Positions 18,191-27,996 are shown, counted from the stretch's first letter. The stretch is DNA of 64,000 nucleotides from Planotetraspora sp. A-T 1434 (GCF_025420585.1 NZ_JAOEGB010000014.1:62001-126000), one strand, 5' to 3'. The notes: generated from the sequence alone by a model not told the origin. Translations and numbers: made by a program.

Positions 18191-18329
18191 CGGTGTCCTT
18201 CGAGTACTACCTCTTGTGGCGGAACGTGAGCCTATTCGGGAGCTGCCGGAGGTCGGGTTGGCCTGGCGGGGCCAGCATGGATAGTACCGCGGGCTGTTCA
18301 CCGACATTTTGGTGCATAAGGGTCGCCCT

Positions 18330-18377
18330 GTGGGAACAGGCGGGGCAGTCCAGGCGTGCTGCCCCGCCTGTTCCCAC
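18330..18377. terminator. Very strong hairpin at the end of an SDR gene
   Basis: A perfect 19-bp stem, GTGGGAACAGGCGGGGCAG against its complement, with a 10-nt loop. It ends 4 bp from the stop of the minus-strand SDR and probably terminates it, and also blocks read-through into the two-component remnant. Confidence 0.8.
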
Positions 18378-18381
18378 ACGG

Positions 18382-19068
18382 TTACCAGGGCACTTCGCCG
18401 TTCTCATCCTGAAACGTTCCTGTCGGACCGTCAGCATCGAGGGTGGCAAGACGCACGACGACCCTGGCACTCTCCTCCGGCGTCCTTCCGATTCCGAATG
18501 CCGCGGTCATGTCGGTCGCGGTGGTGCCGGGCTCGACTGCATTGAACTTGATGCCCGGCTGGGACTTGGCGTACTGGACTGTCAGCATGGTGGCTGCGGA
18601 CTTGGACGCGGAGTAGAGCGCCAACGGCAAGTTGAACTCAGGTCGCTCCGGATTGGTCACCGCCCAGAAGGATCCGGCGCTGCTGGAAACGGTGACCACA
18701 GTGGGGTTCGAGGACTTGCGAAGCAGAGGAAGCGCCGCTTCCGTGACACGCACGATTCCCACCGCGTTGGTGTCGAAGGCCCGGAGTGCCGTGGGACCGT
18801 CGGTGACTCCCTGCCCCAGGATGCCCGCGTTGTTCACCAGGACGTCGAGTCGGCCCTCGGTCGAGTCGATAGTCGCCAGAGCGCTGCTCACTGATGCGTC
18901 GTCGGTCACGTCGAGCTGCACGAATCGTGCGCCAAGCGCCGCCGCGGCCTTCTCGCCTCGCTCGACGTCACGAGCGCCAATGTAGACGACGTGACCCAAC
19001 GCAAGGAGCTGTCTGGCTGTCTCGAACCCGATGCCCTTGTTGGCCCCAGTGATCAGAGCGATGGTCAT
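18382..19068 (-). CDS. SDR-family oxidoreductase (carbonyl-reductase-like)
   Basis: 228 residues with TGANKGIGFETARQL (cofactor), LDVLVNNAGI, VSSSAGS (catalytic Ser), and an intact YSASK. The pattern of a long insert before YSASK and a FQDENGEVPW tail fits the carbonyl-reductase-like SDRs common in actinomycetes. AGGGG lies about 6 nt before ATG 19068. The upstream ester-cyclase-like gene on the same strand ends 84 bp before it, so the two may be co-transcribed. Confidence 0.9.
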   Translation of the reverse strand: MTIALITGANKGIGFETARQLLALGHVVYIGARDVERGEKAAAALGARFVQLDVTDDASVSSALATIDSTEGRLDVLVNNAGILGQGVTDGPTALRAFDTNAVGIVRVTEAALPLLRKSSNPTVVTVSSSAGSFWAVTNPERPEFNLPLALYSASKSAATMLTVQYAKSQPGIKFNAVEPGTTATDMTAAFGIGRTPEESARVVVRLATLDADGPTGTFQDENGEVPW

Positions 19069-19152
19069 GCGTACCCCTAAGAGTCATGTGGCCCGGCTGG
19101 GCCGTTAGTGATGTTGGGACTGTTCTGTGAGTTTCTGGCGCTGATCCGGAAC

Positions 19153-19545
19153 TCAGCCGGTCAGTTGCCGGAGAAGTTCGCCGGCGTCGTGCAGGGCGGT
19201 CATGTGCACGAATCGTCCGTTGCGGACCTGGTAGATGGCGCACTCGATGATCTCGAACGAGGCGCCGGTAGGAGTCACGCCGAGCCATTCCTTCACCGGG
19301 GTACCCGTGTTGACGAGTCGCGCGGCCAGACGGTCACCGTCGAAGAGCAGCTCCTTGAGCTCCCAGTGGAGGTCTGGAACCGCGTCCACGTCATGCTTTT
19401 GAACCGCGATGAGGTCGTCCCGGGTAGCTGGCTCACCGTTCAGGGTGGTCCGGTCGTCGATGAACTCGTCCATGCCGTCGAACTTGTGGGCGTTGAGCGC
19501 CTCGATGTAGCGCAGGTAGAAAGCGCGCAGATCTCTGTCGGACAC
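19153..19545 (-). CDS. SnoaL-like polyketide-cyclase / ester-cyclase family protein
   Basis: About 130 residues from GTG 19545, which has AAGGG at 6 nt; the longer frame starts at 19587. [20 protein letters not shown] and the later [20 protein letters not shown] are typical of the ester cyclase/SnoaL fold. The substrate is unknown. Next to an SDR on the same strand, it suggests a small modification unit. Confidence 0.8.
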   Translation of the reverse strand: MSDRDLRAFYLRYIEALNAHKFDGMDEFIDDRTTLNGEPATRDDLIAVQKHDVDAVPDLHWELKELLFDGDRLAARLVNTGTPVKEWLGVTPTGASFEIIECAIYQVRNGRFVHMTALHDAGELLRQLTG

Positions 19546-19799
19546 AAGGTGACCCTTCTGTGGGGCGGCTCCGGATTGGAACTGCAACGGGATGCTGATG
19601 AGATGCGACGCCCTCTACGGCCTAGCCGTGCCGGCCGTTGCTGAAGCGGATATGCGCTGACGAGAGTTCCTTTCGGCCGATGCGCTGGACTCTCGTCAGA
19701 CGGTGCCGGGGGATGACCGACGGTGGTGGTGCGGGGAGCCTGAATGACAGGCCTGGGCGTTTGCCAGTGCCGCACGGGCGATCCGTCTGCCGACCTCGC

Positions 19800-19922
19800 C
19801 TGGGCCACGAATCCCCGCTGTCGTCAATGCGCCCTCGGCCGCCAGCCGGGCGGCACTGGCCAGGCCGATCCCGGTACTGCCTTCGGTGACGAGAGCGGTC
19901 TTCCTCTTGAGCAGTCCGACAT
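19800..19922 (-). pseudogene. N-terminal remnant of an SDR gene divergent from TetR
   Basis: In one frame the minus strand reads LKRKTALVTEGSTGIGLASA then ARLAAEGA, an SDR Rossmann start with TEGSTGIG for TGGSTGIG. The ATG that should open it is one base out of frame and the rest of the SDR is missing. TetR-SDR divergent pairs are common, so this was probably the target of the TetR at 20014. Confidence 0.65.
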
Positions 19923-19938
19923 GGTTAGCCCCTTCAGC

Positions 19939-19997
19939 TTCTGTAGCGATCGCTGCGGAAGTTGTACGTTAGCACTTCCGCAGCGATCGCTGCGGAA
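19939..19997. promoter_or_regulatory. Two 22-bp palindromic operators between TetR and the SDR remnant
   Basis: The site at 19976-19997 is a perfect 22-bp palindrome with half-site TTCCGCAGCGA. The site at 19939-19960 matches it at all but two positions (left half TTCTGTAGCGA). Their centres are 37 bp apart. The pair covers the divergent promoter region just upstream of the TetR start, as expected for TetR autoregulation. Confidence 0.8.
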
Positions 19998-20013
19998 AAG
20001 GTAGGCTGCCGGG

Positions 20014-20622
20014 GTGGAGAAGCAACAGAGCGGCCTCATCGGCCGCCCCCGAGGATTCGACGCCGACGAAGCTCTGGAGCGCGCCATGCTGGTCTTCTGG
20101 GAGCATGGCTACGAGGGAGCCAGCACGGCGATACTGACGAACGCGATGGGCATCTCCACCACCAGCATGTACGCAGCCTTCGGCAACAAGGAGAAGCTGT
20201 TCCGCAGGGTCCTGGAGCGCTACACCGAAGGCCCGAGCGCATACCTCGCCCGAGCCCTAGAGGAGCCGACCGCCCTCCATGTCGCCACCGCTATCCTGGC
20301 CGGCACCGTTCGAACCACCACCCGCCCGGCCCATCCACATGGCTGTCTGGGCGTCCAAAGCGCCCTGACCACCAGCGACTCCGGACAGGAAGTCCGCGAC
20401 CTCCTCGTCGCCTGGCGCAACAACGGCTACTGCTGCATCCAGGAGCGGTTCCAGCGCGCCGTCGACGAAGGCGACCTGCCTCCGCAGACCGATCCAGGGC
20501 TACTGGCCCGCTACCTCACCACCTTCGCCTACGGCATCGCCGTACAAGCCGCGAGCGGTGTCGGCCGCGACGAGCTCCGGAAGATGGCCGACGCCGTACT
20601 ACGCAACTGGCCACTCATCTGA
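20014..20622 (+). CDS. TetR/AcrR-family regulator
   Basis: 202 residues, GTG start. The HTH (GRPRGFDADEALERAMLVFW, then GISTTSMYAAFGNKEKLFRRV) is typical of the TetR group with a CLGVQSAL-type C-terminal domain. It likely binds the two 22-bp palindromes immediately upstream and repressed the SDR that now survives only as a fragment. The inducer is unknown. Confidence 0.92.
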   Translation: MEKQQSGLIGRPRGFDADEALERAMLVFWEHGYEGASTAILTNAMGISTTSMYAAFGNKEKLFRRVLERYTEGPSAYLARALEEPTALHVATAILAGTVRTTTRPAHPHGCLGVQSALTTSDSGQEVRDLLVAWRNNGYCCIQERFQRAVDEGDLPPQTDPGLLARYLTTFAYGIAVQAASGVGRDELRKMADAVLRNWPLI

Positions 20623-21028
20623 GGCACGCCCGGAGTGTGTTTTTCGACCACCAGGGAAGGGGCTTGACGCCCTCTGGGTACCAGCCTGTCTGCGCGAGAT
20701 CCAACGCACACGGAGGTGACGGCTTCACACAGCCGCTGCTTCCGGCGGTCGGCTCGGTACGGCCGTCGGCATGCCGGGCCGCAGAAGGCCGAGCCCCGGC
20801 TGAGCCAGCGCCCGTCAGCCTTGGGTGACGTCCTTCGAGGCTGCCCGGGCGAGGGGGTCCGCCACCGTCTACCACATCCTCGATGACCAGGTCAGACAGC
20901 CCCGAGAACACCACGCCCACCAGATCGTTGATCTTAAACACGCCCCAGGTTGGCAGGCGATCACCCAACGCCACCACCCGGAGTGTGGGCCGCCAGTCGA
21001 GCGGCGACCCACATGAGATCACGGGCGC
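20623..21028. other. Gene-poor stretch after TetR
   Basis: About 400 bp. A minus-strand frame with a protein-like stretch (GVFKINDLVGVVFSGLSDLV) lies near 20870-20960, but I cannot assign a family; it may be debris from a lost gene. No RNA or hairpin stands out. Confidence 0.4.
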
Positions 21029-21262
21029 TCAGTGGGTTACCACCTTCGAACGACGTACGTGACTGCTTCTCGGACTAGCACCGATTAGTTCGAGCGCGGT
21101 GGGGGTGTCAACTCCCGCTCCGAGCAACTCACAGGCCAGCCATCCTGCGTTCGTGACGGAGCCGGTAAGCCGTCCATGAAGGAGAACCCCTCGAAGCTCT
21201 GCGAGATGGTCGCGCAGTTCTGCCGAGAGTTCCACGTGGTCAGTATGTCCGCGGCTGCTCAT
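21029..21262 (-). CDS. Small hypothetical protein coupled to an integrase remnant
   Basis: 77 residues, starting with an ATG that overlaps the stop of the tyrosine-integrase remnant (ATGA). It contains VELSAELRDHLAELRGVLLHG and a predicted helical middle. I do not recognise it. The coupling suggests it belonged to the same integrated element, perhaps as a small regulator. It may be dead along with the integrase. Confidence 0.45.
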   Translation of the reverse strand: MSSRGHTDHVELSAELRDHLAELRGVLLHGRLTGSVTNAGWLACELLGAGVDTPTALELIGASPRSSHVRRSKVVTH

Positions 21263-21712
21263 CCCACCAACGCGGTTTCTATCCGGCGGTTGGCGATCTC
21301 CTGCTGTCCGTCGAGGCACTTGGCGTAGACGCGGAGGAGGACATCCACACTGTGTCCGGCGCGCTCGGCGCACATCGGGGCTGAGACTTCTGCGTTGAGC
21401 CACAGGGACACGGCCGCGTGCCGGAGGTCGTACGGTCGGCGAGCGAAGGAAGAGGCAACCTGAGCCGGGTGAAGGCGAGGAGTCGGGCGTCCTGCCACAC
21501 CTCTGTATAGGCCGTTGAGGCGACCACACCGCCGCGCTCGCTTCGGAAGATCCGAGTCGGACCCGATGCCGAACTCATCGATGTGTTGCCGAAGGATCTT
21601 CACCAGAGCGGGAGGGATGGGAACCGGCCGTACGTCGTCACGGCCCCGATGCTTGAGGCCGCGTTCCTCGTGAGCATCGCTATCTGTCCATTGCGTCTTG
21701 ACCTCAGGGCGG
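21259..21712 (-). pseudogene. Tyrosine recombinase (phage/ICE integrase) C-terminal remnant
   Basis: Pieces in two frames line up as one catalytic domain: RPEVKTQWTD, VPIPPALVKILRQHIDEF, then GGVVASTAYTEVWQDAR in another frame, then RPYDLRHAAVSLWL, ERAGHSVDVLL and the nucleophile region RVYAKCLDG. The Arg-His pair (DLRH), GHS and Tyr are all still visible, but at least two frameshifts and loss of the N-terminal half make it inactive. It marks a former integrative element. The neighbouring LuxR gene ends right at its edge. Confidence 0.85.
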
Positions 21713-21713
21713 G

Positions 21714-24476
21714 TCAGTCCGTCCGGTCCCGGCGGAGGGCGGGCAGGTCCGCCCGGGAGTCGATGCCGAGCTTGGGCAGCAGCTGCGCCAGGTGTGCGCC
21801 GACCGTCCGGCGGGACAGGTAGACCTGCTCGCCAATCTCCTCGTCGGACAAGCCTTCGGCGGCGAGACGGGCGATGTGCAGCTCCACCGGGGTGAGCTTG
21901 TCACGGGCCGTCAGGACGCGGTCGGCACTGGCCTCCCCGCAAGCGCGAAGCCCGCGCCGGGCCCGGTCGCTCCACGGCACGACGCCCAGCGCGTCGAACG
22001 TATCGCGGGCGGTGCGCAGCAGCGGCCGGGCCGAGCCGGGATCGCCCTGGTCCAGCAGCCACTCGCCGTAGGCCACCTGCACGTACGCGCGGGCGAACGG
22101 CCAGCGGGCGTGGTCGGCGGCGAGCGCGTCGGCGAACCGAGCCCGTGCGTCCGCTGGGTCGGCGAGCAGCGCCCGGGCGAGCGGCAGGCCGACGTGCAGC
22201 GCAGGCGCGGGCGTCGTCCGCGCCACCTCCTCCAGCTCGCGCAGCACCGCCCGCGCCGCGCCGGCGTTACCGCTCCCGGCGGCGGCGTCGGCGAACGCGG
22301 CCGCCACATAGCAGCGCAGCGCGAGCTGGTACGACGGATCGGCGGGGTCGTGCAGACGGCGCAGGTGCTCGTACGCCTCCGAGTGCCGACCTTCGCCCAG
22401 CGCTGCCAGGCCGCGGGCCATCTGCACGGTGGCGAGCACCGGCCGCACCCCGGCGGCGACGCTCATCGCCTCGGCGCGCGCCGCGAGCTCCCGAGCGCGG
22501 TCCGGTTCGCCGCGCAGCGCCGCGAGCATTGCCTGAGTGGACACAGCGGTGCCGTACATCTGCGGCTGGTCCGTCTCGAGGGCGAGCCGGGCCGCCTCCT
22601 CGGCGGCTGGGATCGCGACGTTCAGGTTGGTCCGGTGCACCGCGCTCCACGCCTGCTGGGCGAGGGAGCGGGTGAGCAGGTAAAGCCGTCCCTGGGCGCG
22701 CAGCCCGGGCAGCGCCGCCGCGGAGAAGCTTTCCACCTGCTCGAACGCCCCGACGAGTACCGCCGCGGAGCCCAGCAGCCGGGCCGCCTGTGGGTCGATG
22801 ACGGGCTGCGTGGCCAGCTCCCGCAGCCCGTCGATGACCACGGCCCCGCGGTCGAGTGGCGCGGCGTACGCGAGGATAGCCAGCAGCAGTGGGCTCGCGG
22901 CCGGCACCGGCAGGCTTTCGGCGGCCGCGACGATCCGGCGGCGCACCTCGGCGCCCGGCTCAATCCAGAAGCACTGCAGCGCGGCGCTCCACAGGATGCG
23001 TAGCGCCTCCTCGGGCCGGCCGTCGGCGGCGACCGACTCGGCGAGGGCGGTGAGCACCTGCGGGCCGGTCGCCCGGCCGTCCGAACCGTCGTTGAGGGTG
23101 CCCCGGATCCACCGCAGCTGGGCTTGCTGCTGGGAGGTGAGCGGCAGCAGCTCGGTCTGGCGCAGCAGCCGCACGACGACGTCGCGGCCACCCAGCTCGA
23201 CGGCCTGGTCCGCCGCCCGGAGCAGCCGGTCGGCCCGTCGGCGCGCGTCCTCGGTGAGCTTGGCCGCCTGCTCCAGCGCGGTCACCGCCTCGGTCGGGGC
23301 GCCGCGCTGCGCGACGCGGGCGGCCATGGTGTCCAGCTCGGCCGCTATCTCCTCATCCGGCCGGGCGGCGGCGGACGCGCGGTGCCAGATCCGGCGGTCG
23401 GCGGCGCGTTCGCCACTCTGCCGGGCGAGCGCCTCGGCGAGCGCGGCATGGCCCGCGCGGCGCTGCGGCAGCGTCGCGGCCTGGTAGATCGCTGAGCGCA
23501 TGAGCGGGTGCCGGAACCGGATCTGGGCGGCGTCCGGCTCGATCAGCTCGGCGCGAATCCCCGGCGCCAGGTCGTGGTGCGCGACGGGCCCGGCGGTGAG
23601 GACGGCGGCGGCGGCGATCGCCTCCTCCGGCGTGGTGCCGTCGTCGAGGGCCGCGACGAGCAGCAGAGCTCGCGTGGCGGTGGGCAGGTCGTCCAGCCGG
23701 GCGCCGAAGGCGCGCTCCAGCCGCTCGGTCAGCGGCAGCCACGGCGAGGAGAGCAGGCCGGCCCCCTGGTCGCGCCATTCGCCGGTCAGTTCCACCAGCG
23801 CGAGCGGGTTGCCGGCGCCCTCGTCGAGCAGCCGCCGCCGGGTCCGCGGATCCATGCCGGGGGCGCGCGCGTCGAGCAGGAGCGTCGCGGCCGTGTCCGG
23901 CAGCGGCCGCAGCACGAGCTCGGGCAGCCCGGCCTCGGCCAGCGCGCAGGGCACGCCGTCGCGCAGCGTGGCGAGCAGCGCCACCGGCTCGGCCTCCAGC
24001 CGCCGGGCGACGAAGGACAGTACCCCGGCGGTGGGCGGGTCGAGCCACTGGCCGTCGTCGGCGAGCACCAGCAGCGGAGTCCGGCTCGCCGCCTCCACCA
24101 GCAGGTTGAGCGTGGCGAGCGCGACCAGGTACAGATCGGGGACGGGAGCGTCGATGAGCCCCAGCGCGGCCGCCAGCGCGCGCCGCTGCGGATCGGGCAG
24201 CGCCCCGTCGTCCAGCCGTGCGGGATGCAGCAGGCGGTGCAGCCCCGCGTACGGGAGATGGAACTCGGCCTGCGTCCCGGCCGTGGACAGCACCCGCAGT
24301 CCGGCGTCCCGGCCGGCGTCCGCAGCTGCGGTGAGCAGTGCGGACTTGCCGATGCCGGGCTCGCCGCGGACGACCAGTGAACTGCCTCCGTCGCGAATCC
24401 CACGGAGGAGACCGGAGAGCCGGGCGATCTCCGACTCTCGCCCGAAAAGCGCTGATTTGGCGGATTCGCTGGACAT
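21714..24476 (-). CDS. LAL-type LuxR regulator with AAA/STAND ATPase domain
   Basis: 920 residues. FGRESEIARL opens the ATPase; Walker A is GEPGIGKSALL near residue 40, with a Walker B-like LLVLADDGQWLDP near 140. A long helical, alanine-rich middle follows (TPR-like). A C-terminal LuxR HTH (LTPVELHIARLAAEGLSDEE) binds DNA. Such proteins are ligand- and ATP-dependent activators. ATG 24476 has AGGAGA about 10 nt upstream. It diverges from a second LAL regulator only 82 bp away, so the two may cross-regulate. Confidence 0.9.
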   Translation of the reverse strand: MSSESAKSALFGRESEIARLSGLLRGIRDGGSSLVVRGEPGIGKSALLTAAADAGRDAGLRVLSTAGTQAEFHLPYAGLHRLLHPARLDDGALPDPQRRALAAALGLIDAPVPDLYLVALATLNLLVEAASRTPLLVLADDGQWLDPPTAGVLSFVARRLEAEPVALLATLRDGVPCALAEAGLPELVLRPLPDTAATLLLDARAPGMDPRTRRRLLDEGAGNPLALVELTGEWRDQGAGLLSSPWLPLTERLERAFGARLDDLPTATRALLLVAALDDGTTPEEAIAAAAVLTAGPVAHHDLAPGIRAELIEPDAAQIRFRHPLMRSAIYQAATLPQRRAGHAALAEALARQSGERAADRRIWHRASAAARPDEEIAAELDTMAARVAQRGAPTEAVTALEQAAKLTEDARRRADRLLRAADQAVELGGRDVVVRLLRQTELLPLTSQQQAQLRWIRGTLNDGSDGRATGPQVLTALAESVAADGRPEEALRILWSAALQCFWIEPGAEVRRRIVAAAESLPVPAASPLLLAILAYAAPLDRGAVVIDGLRELATQPVIDPQAARLLGSAAVLVGAFEQVESFSAAALPGLRAQGRLYLLTRSLAQQAWSAVHRTNLNVAIPAAEEAARLALETDQPQMYGTAVSTQAMLAALRGEPDRARELAARAEAMSVAAGVRPVLATVQMARGLAALGEGRHSEAYEHLRRLHDPADPSYQLALRCYVAAAFADAAAGSGNAGAARAVLRELEEVARTTPAPALHVGLPLARALLADPADARARFADALAADHARWPFARAYVQVAYGEWLLDQGDPGSARPLLRTARDTFDALGVVPWSDRARRGLRACGEASADRVLTARDKLTPVELHIARLAAEGLSDEEIGEQVYLSRRTVGAHLAQLLPKLGIDSRADLPALRRDRTD

Positions 24477-24558
24477 GGTGACATAGTCTCCTGGTGCCGC
24501 CTCCGGGTCGAACCGAATCCGGCCCCGGCACGTGCGCACGCATAGTCGAGAGGGAATC

Positions 24559-27360
24559 GTGTCCGACGACGTCACCGCTCAGGGACCCCGGCCGGCGCCT
24601 GTGTCGCTGCATGGCCGGGACGCGGAACGACACGCGATCGACGAGGTGATCCGGCGGCTCAGCGCGCGGCTCAGCGACACGCTCGTCCTCGCCGGCGAGC
24701 CGGGCGTCGGCAAGACCCGGCTGCTGCAGGCGGCGGCTGCGGCGGCCTCGGCAGCGGGGCTGCAGGTGCTCACCATCTCCGGCGTCGAGTCCGAGCTTCC
24801 GCTCGGCTTCGCCGCGCTGCACCACCTTCTCGCGCCGTTCCTCGATCGGCTCGAACGGATCCCCGGCCCCCAGGGCGACGCCCTGCGGCGGGCATTCGGG
24901 CTGATGCACGGCCCCCCGCCGGACCAGTTCCTGATCGGTCTCGCCACCCTCAGCCTGCTCGCCGAGATCGCGTCCGACCGGCCACTGCTCTGCCTCGTCG
25001 ACGACGCGCACTGGCTGGACCGCGACTCCGCCCAGGCGCTCGCCTTCGTCGGCCGGCGGCTACACGCAGAAGGGGTCGGGATGCTCGTCGCGCTACGCGA
25101 ATCCGGGGCCGCGCTCTTCGAGGGCCTGCCGGTGCGCCCCGTCCGCGGGCTGCGTGACGCGGCCGCCCGCCGGCTGCTCGCAGAGTCCGTCGCCGGGCCG
25201 CTCGACGACGCGGTGGCCGAGCGGGTGGTGGAGCAGACCGACGGCAACCCGCTCGCGCTCATCACCCTCGCCACCGCCCTCTCGCCGGAGCAACTCGCGG
25301 GCCACACCGAACTGCCGGTACCGCTCCCGCTGGGCGCGTACCTGGAGACGTACTTCCTGGGCCAGGTCCGGGCGCTGCCCCCGGTCACCAGGGAGCTGCT
25401 GCTCGTCGCCTCGATCGCGCCCGCGCACGACCAGGCTCTGCTCTGGCGGGCCGTGGCGCTGCTGGGCATGTCCCCGGTGGACGCCGACCCGGCGCTCGCC
25501 GAGGGCATCCTGCTGCTCGGCGACCTGGCCGGCGGCAGCGTCACCTTCCGGCACCCGCTCATCCGGGCCGCGGTCTACAACGCGTCCACGCCGGCCGATC
25601 GCCGCCGCGCGCACCGCGCGCTGGCGGACTCCAGCGACCCCGTGCTCGACCCCGACACCCGGGCCTGGCACCTCGCCGCCGCCACCGCGGGCACTGACGA
25701 GGGCGTCGCCCGGGACCTGGAAGCCTCCGCCGAGCGGGCCGGAGCGCGCGGCGGCTACACCGCCCAGGCCGCCTTCCTGGCCCGCGCCGCCGAGCTCAGC
25801 CCGGACGCACCGGCGCGCGGCGGTCGGCTGCTCGCCGCAGCCGGGGCGTTCCTGGTCGCCGGGGACATCGCCGCGGTCCGCCGGCTGCTCGACCAGGCGC
25901 GGCCGATGCTGCACACCCCGGTCGCCCGGGCGATGGGAGAGCGGCTGCGCGCCGCCGTCGCCAACTACGACGACCGGGTGGCGCACGCGCCCGCGATCCT
26001 GATGGACGCCGCCGCCGCGCTCGGCGGCCGGGACGAGCGGCTGACCCGGGTGATGCTCCGGGAGGCGATGGAGACCGCCATGGTCGCGCTGGAGCACACG
26101 GTCGGCACCACGCCGCTCGAGGTAGCCCGTGCCGTGCTCGCCGTACCGGCCGATCCGGCGGAGACGGCGGCCGACATGCTGGCCCGGGCGTTCGCCACCC
26201 GGGTCACGGCCGGGTACAGGGCTGCGGTGCCGCTGATGCGGGCCGCGGTCGCCGAGCTGTGCACGGCGGAGCGGCTCAGCGAGGAGGGCATGCCGCTCGC
26301 GCTGCTCGGCGGGCTCGCCGCCGACGAGCTCTGGGACGAGCAGGGCCGGTCCACGCTGCTGCGCCGGCTGGAGGCGTCCGGCCGCGAAAGCGGGGCACTG
26401 CACGCGCTCCGGGTGACGCTCACCCTGCTCGCCGGCAGCGAGCTGCGCGCGGGCCGGATCGCCGTCGCCGACGGGCACTACGCCGAGAACTTCGACCTGT
26501 ACGCGATGAGCGGAGTGATGCCTCGGGGCGGCCCGCACTGGCAGATCGAGCAGCTGGTCTGGCAGGGCCGGGAGCAGGAGGCCCGCGCCGCCGCCGACCA
26601 GATCGCCGTCAGCGCCGCCCACAACGTCCCGGCCCTGGTCAACCAGGCGGCCCTGGCCATGACGGTGCTGGAGGTGAGCCTCGGCAACTACCGCGAGGCG
26701 CTCGACCGGGCCCGCCCGCTGTTCGACCGCGACCCGCCGGGCCACGGCAACCGGGTGCTGCCCGACCTGGTTGAGGCGGCTGTACGGGCAGGCGACCCCG
26801 ACACGGCACGGCAGGCACTGGCGCGGCTGGAGGAGCGGGCGCCGATCAGCGGCATGCCCTGGGGACTCGGCCTGCTCGCGCGCAGCCGTGCGCTGCTCGG
26901 CGAGCAGACCGGCGGCGCCGCGGAGCCGCTCTACCGGCAGGCGCTGGAGCTGCTCGGGCGTACCCGGATGCGCACCGACCTGGCCCGCACCCACCTGCTG
27001 TACGGAGAATGGCTCAGGCGGCACCGGCGCCGCGGCGAGGCAGGGGCGCAGCTGCGTACCGCACACGAGATGTTCGCCGCGATGGGCGCCGGGATCTTCA
27101 CCGAGCGCGTCCGGGTAGAGCTCGCCGCGACCGGCGAGCGGGTCGCGCCCCCGGCCCCGCCGGTCGGCCCCGTGCTCACCCCGCAGGAAACCAAGATCGC
27201 CACTCTTGCCGCCGAGGGCGCGACGAACGCGGAGATCGCCCGGCGGCTGTACGTCAGCACCTCGACCGTCGAGTACCACCTCACCAAGATCTTCCGGAAG
27301 CTGCGGCTCACCTCCCGGCGGCAGCTGCGCGAGCTGTTCAAGGACAGCCCCGCCGGCTGA
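24559..27360 (+). CDS. LAL-type LuxR regulator, divergent paralogue
   Basis: About 933 residues from GTG 24559 (GAGAGGGA about 5 nt upstream; the longer frame starts at 24532). Walker A GEPGVGKTRLL, Walker B CLVDDAHWLD, a long TPR-like helical part, and a C-terminal HTH (LTPQETKIATLAAEGATNAE) with STSTVEYHLTKIFRKL. It is the first of a same-strand run that continues with a small LuxR protein, cupin and hydrolases, so it is the best candidate activator of that cluster. The signal it senses is unknown. Confidence 0.9.
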   Translation: MSDDVTAQGPRPAPVSLHGRDAERHAIDEVIRRLSARLSDTLVLAGEPGVGKTRLLQAAAAAASAAGLQVLTISGVESELPLGFAALHHLLAPFLDRLERIPGPQGDALRRAFGLMHGPPPDQFLIGLATLSLLAEIASDRPLLCLVDDAHWLDRDSAQALAFVGRRLHAEGVGMLVALRESGAALFEGLPVRPVRGLRDAAARRLLAESVAGPLDDAVAERVVEQTDGNPLALITLATALSPEQLAGHTELPVPLPLGAYLETYFLGQVRALPPVTRELLLVASIAPAHDQALLWRAVALLGMSPVDADPALAEGILLLGDLAGGSVTFRHPLIRAAVYNASTPADRRRAHRALADSSDPVLDPDTRAWHLAAATAGTDEGVARDLEASAERAGARGGYTAQAAFLARAAELSPDAPARGGRLLAAAGAFLVAGDIAAVRRLLDQARPMLHTPVARAMGERLRAAVANYDDRVAHAPAILMDAAAALGGRDERLTRVMLREAMETAMVALEHTVGTTPLEVARAVLAVPADPAETAADMLARAFATRVTAGYRAAVPLMRAAVAELCTAERLSEEGMPLALLGGLAADELWDEQGRSTLLRRLEASGRESGALHALRVTLTLLAGSELRAGRIAVADGHYAENFDLYAMSGVMPRGGPHWQIEQLVWQGREQEARAAADQIAVSAAHNVPALVNQAALAMTVLEVSLGNYREALDRARPLFDRDPPGHGNRVLPDLVEAAVRAGDPDTARQALARLEERAPISGMPWGLGLLARSRALLGEQTGGAAEPLYRQALELLGRTRMRTDLARTHLLYGEWLRRHRRRGEAGAQLRTAHEMFAAMGAGIFTERVRVELAATGERVAPPAPPVGPVLTPQETKIATLAAEGATNAEIARRLYVSTSTVEYHLTKIFRKLRLTSRRQLRELFKDSPAG

Positions 27361-27462
27361 CCCCCGGCCTCTGGACACACTGGGGTGTTTCCCTGATTCG
27401 GCGGCCCGCCCCGGCGCGGTTCCATGAGGACGACCGGTCAAGGCGACGCAGGGGGAGAAACG

Positions 27463-27996
27463 GTGCCCGCTCACGATCCGCACACCGCCGGGCCCGGCCC
27501 GCATCGGGCTTTGCACGCGCATTTCCTTGAGGTACGCCGGAAGGCGAAGGGGCCCGTCGCCGTCGTCGACGCCCACACCATGTTCGTGAACAGCGCCGCC
27601 GCGGGCCTGCTGTCGTCCGCGGACCGCACGCTGCTGTGGGAGTGGGCCGGGCGGCGGCTGAGCACCGCGTCGGGGCGGCGGCAGGGGCGGCTGACCCTGC
27701 CGTCCGGGACGCTGACCGGGCGATGCGAGGGCGTCTACAACGACGATGTCCTGGCCGGCGCGGTGATCTGGCTGGACGGCCGGCCGGCCGATACCGGACC
27801 GGCCTGGTCCCGGCTCACCGATTCGGAACGGACCGTCGCGGAGCACGTCGCCCGGGGGCTCACCAACCGGGAGACGGCCGCCCTGCTGTTCATCTCGCCG
27901 CACACGGTCGACTACCACCTGCGGCAGGTGTTCCGGAAGTTCCAGGTGCGATCCCGGGTGGAGCTGGCCCGGCTGATGGCGATCCAGGCTGGCTGA
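27463..27996 (+). CDS. Small LuxR-type HTH regulator
   Basis: About 177 residues from GTG 27463, which follows a good GGGGGAGAAACG; the longer frame begins at 27424. The first ~110 residues look like a small PAS/GAF-type or sensor-less domain (GPVAVVDAHTMFVNSAAAGL). The C-terminal ~65 residues are a LuxR HTH (LTDSERTVAEHVARGLTNRE, then SPHTVDYHLRQVFRKFQV) close to that of the LAL proteins beside it. No kinase or phospho-acceptor is visible. Probably part of the local regulatory set. Confidence 0.85.
   Translation: MPAHDPHTAGPGPHRALHAHFLEVRRKAKGPVAVVDAHTMFVNSAAAGLLSSADRTLLWEWAGRRLSTASGRRQGRLTLPSGTLTGRCEGVYNDDVLAGAVIWLDGRPADTGPAWSRLTDSERTVAEHVARGLTNRETAALLFISPHTVDYHLRQVFRKFQVRSRVELARLMAIQAG

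Noticed and set aside
25093-27918. 941-codon minus-strand frame opposite the second LAL regulator
   Set aside because: Composition typical of an antisense shadow; the plus strand encodes an intact ATPase-HTH protein.
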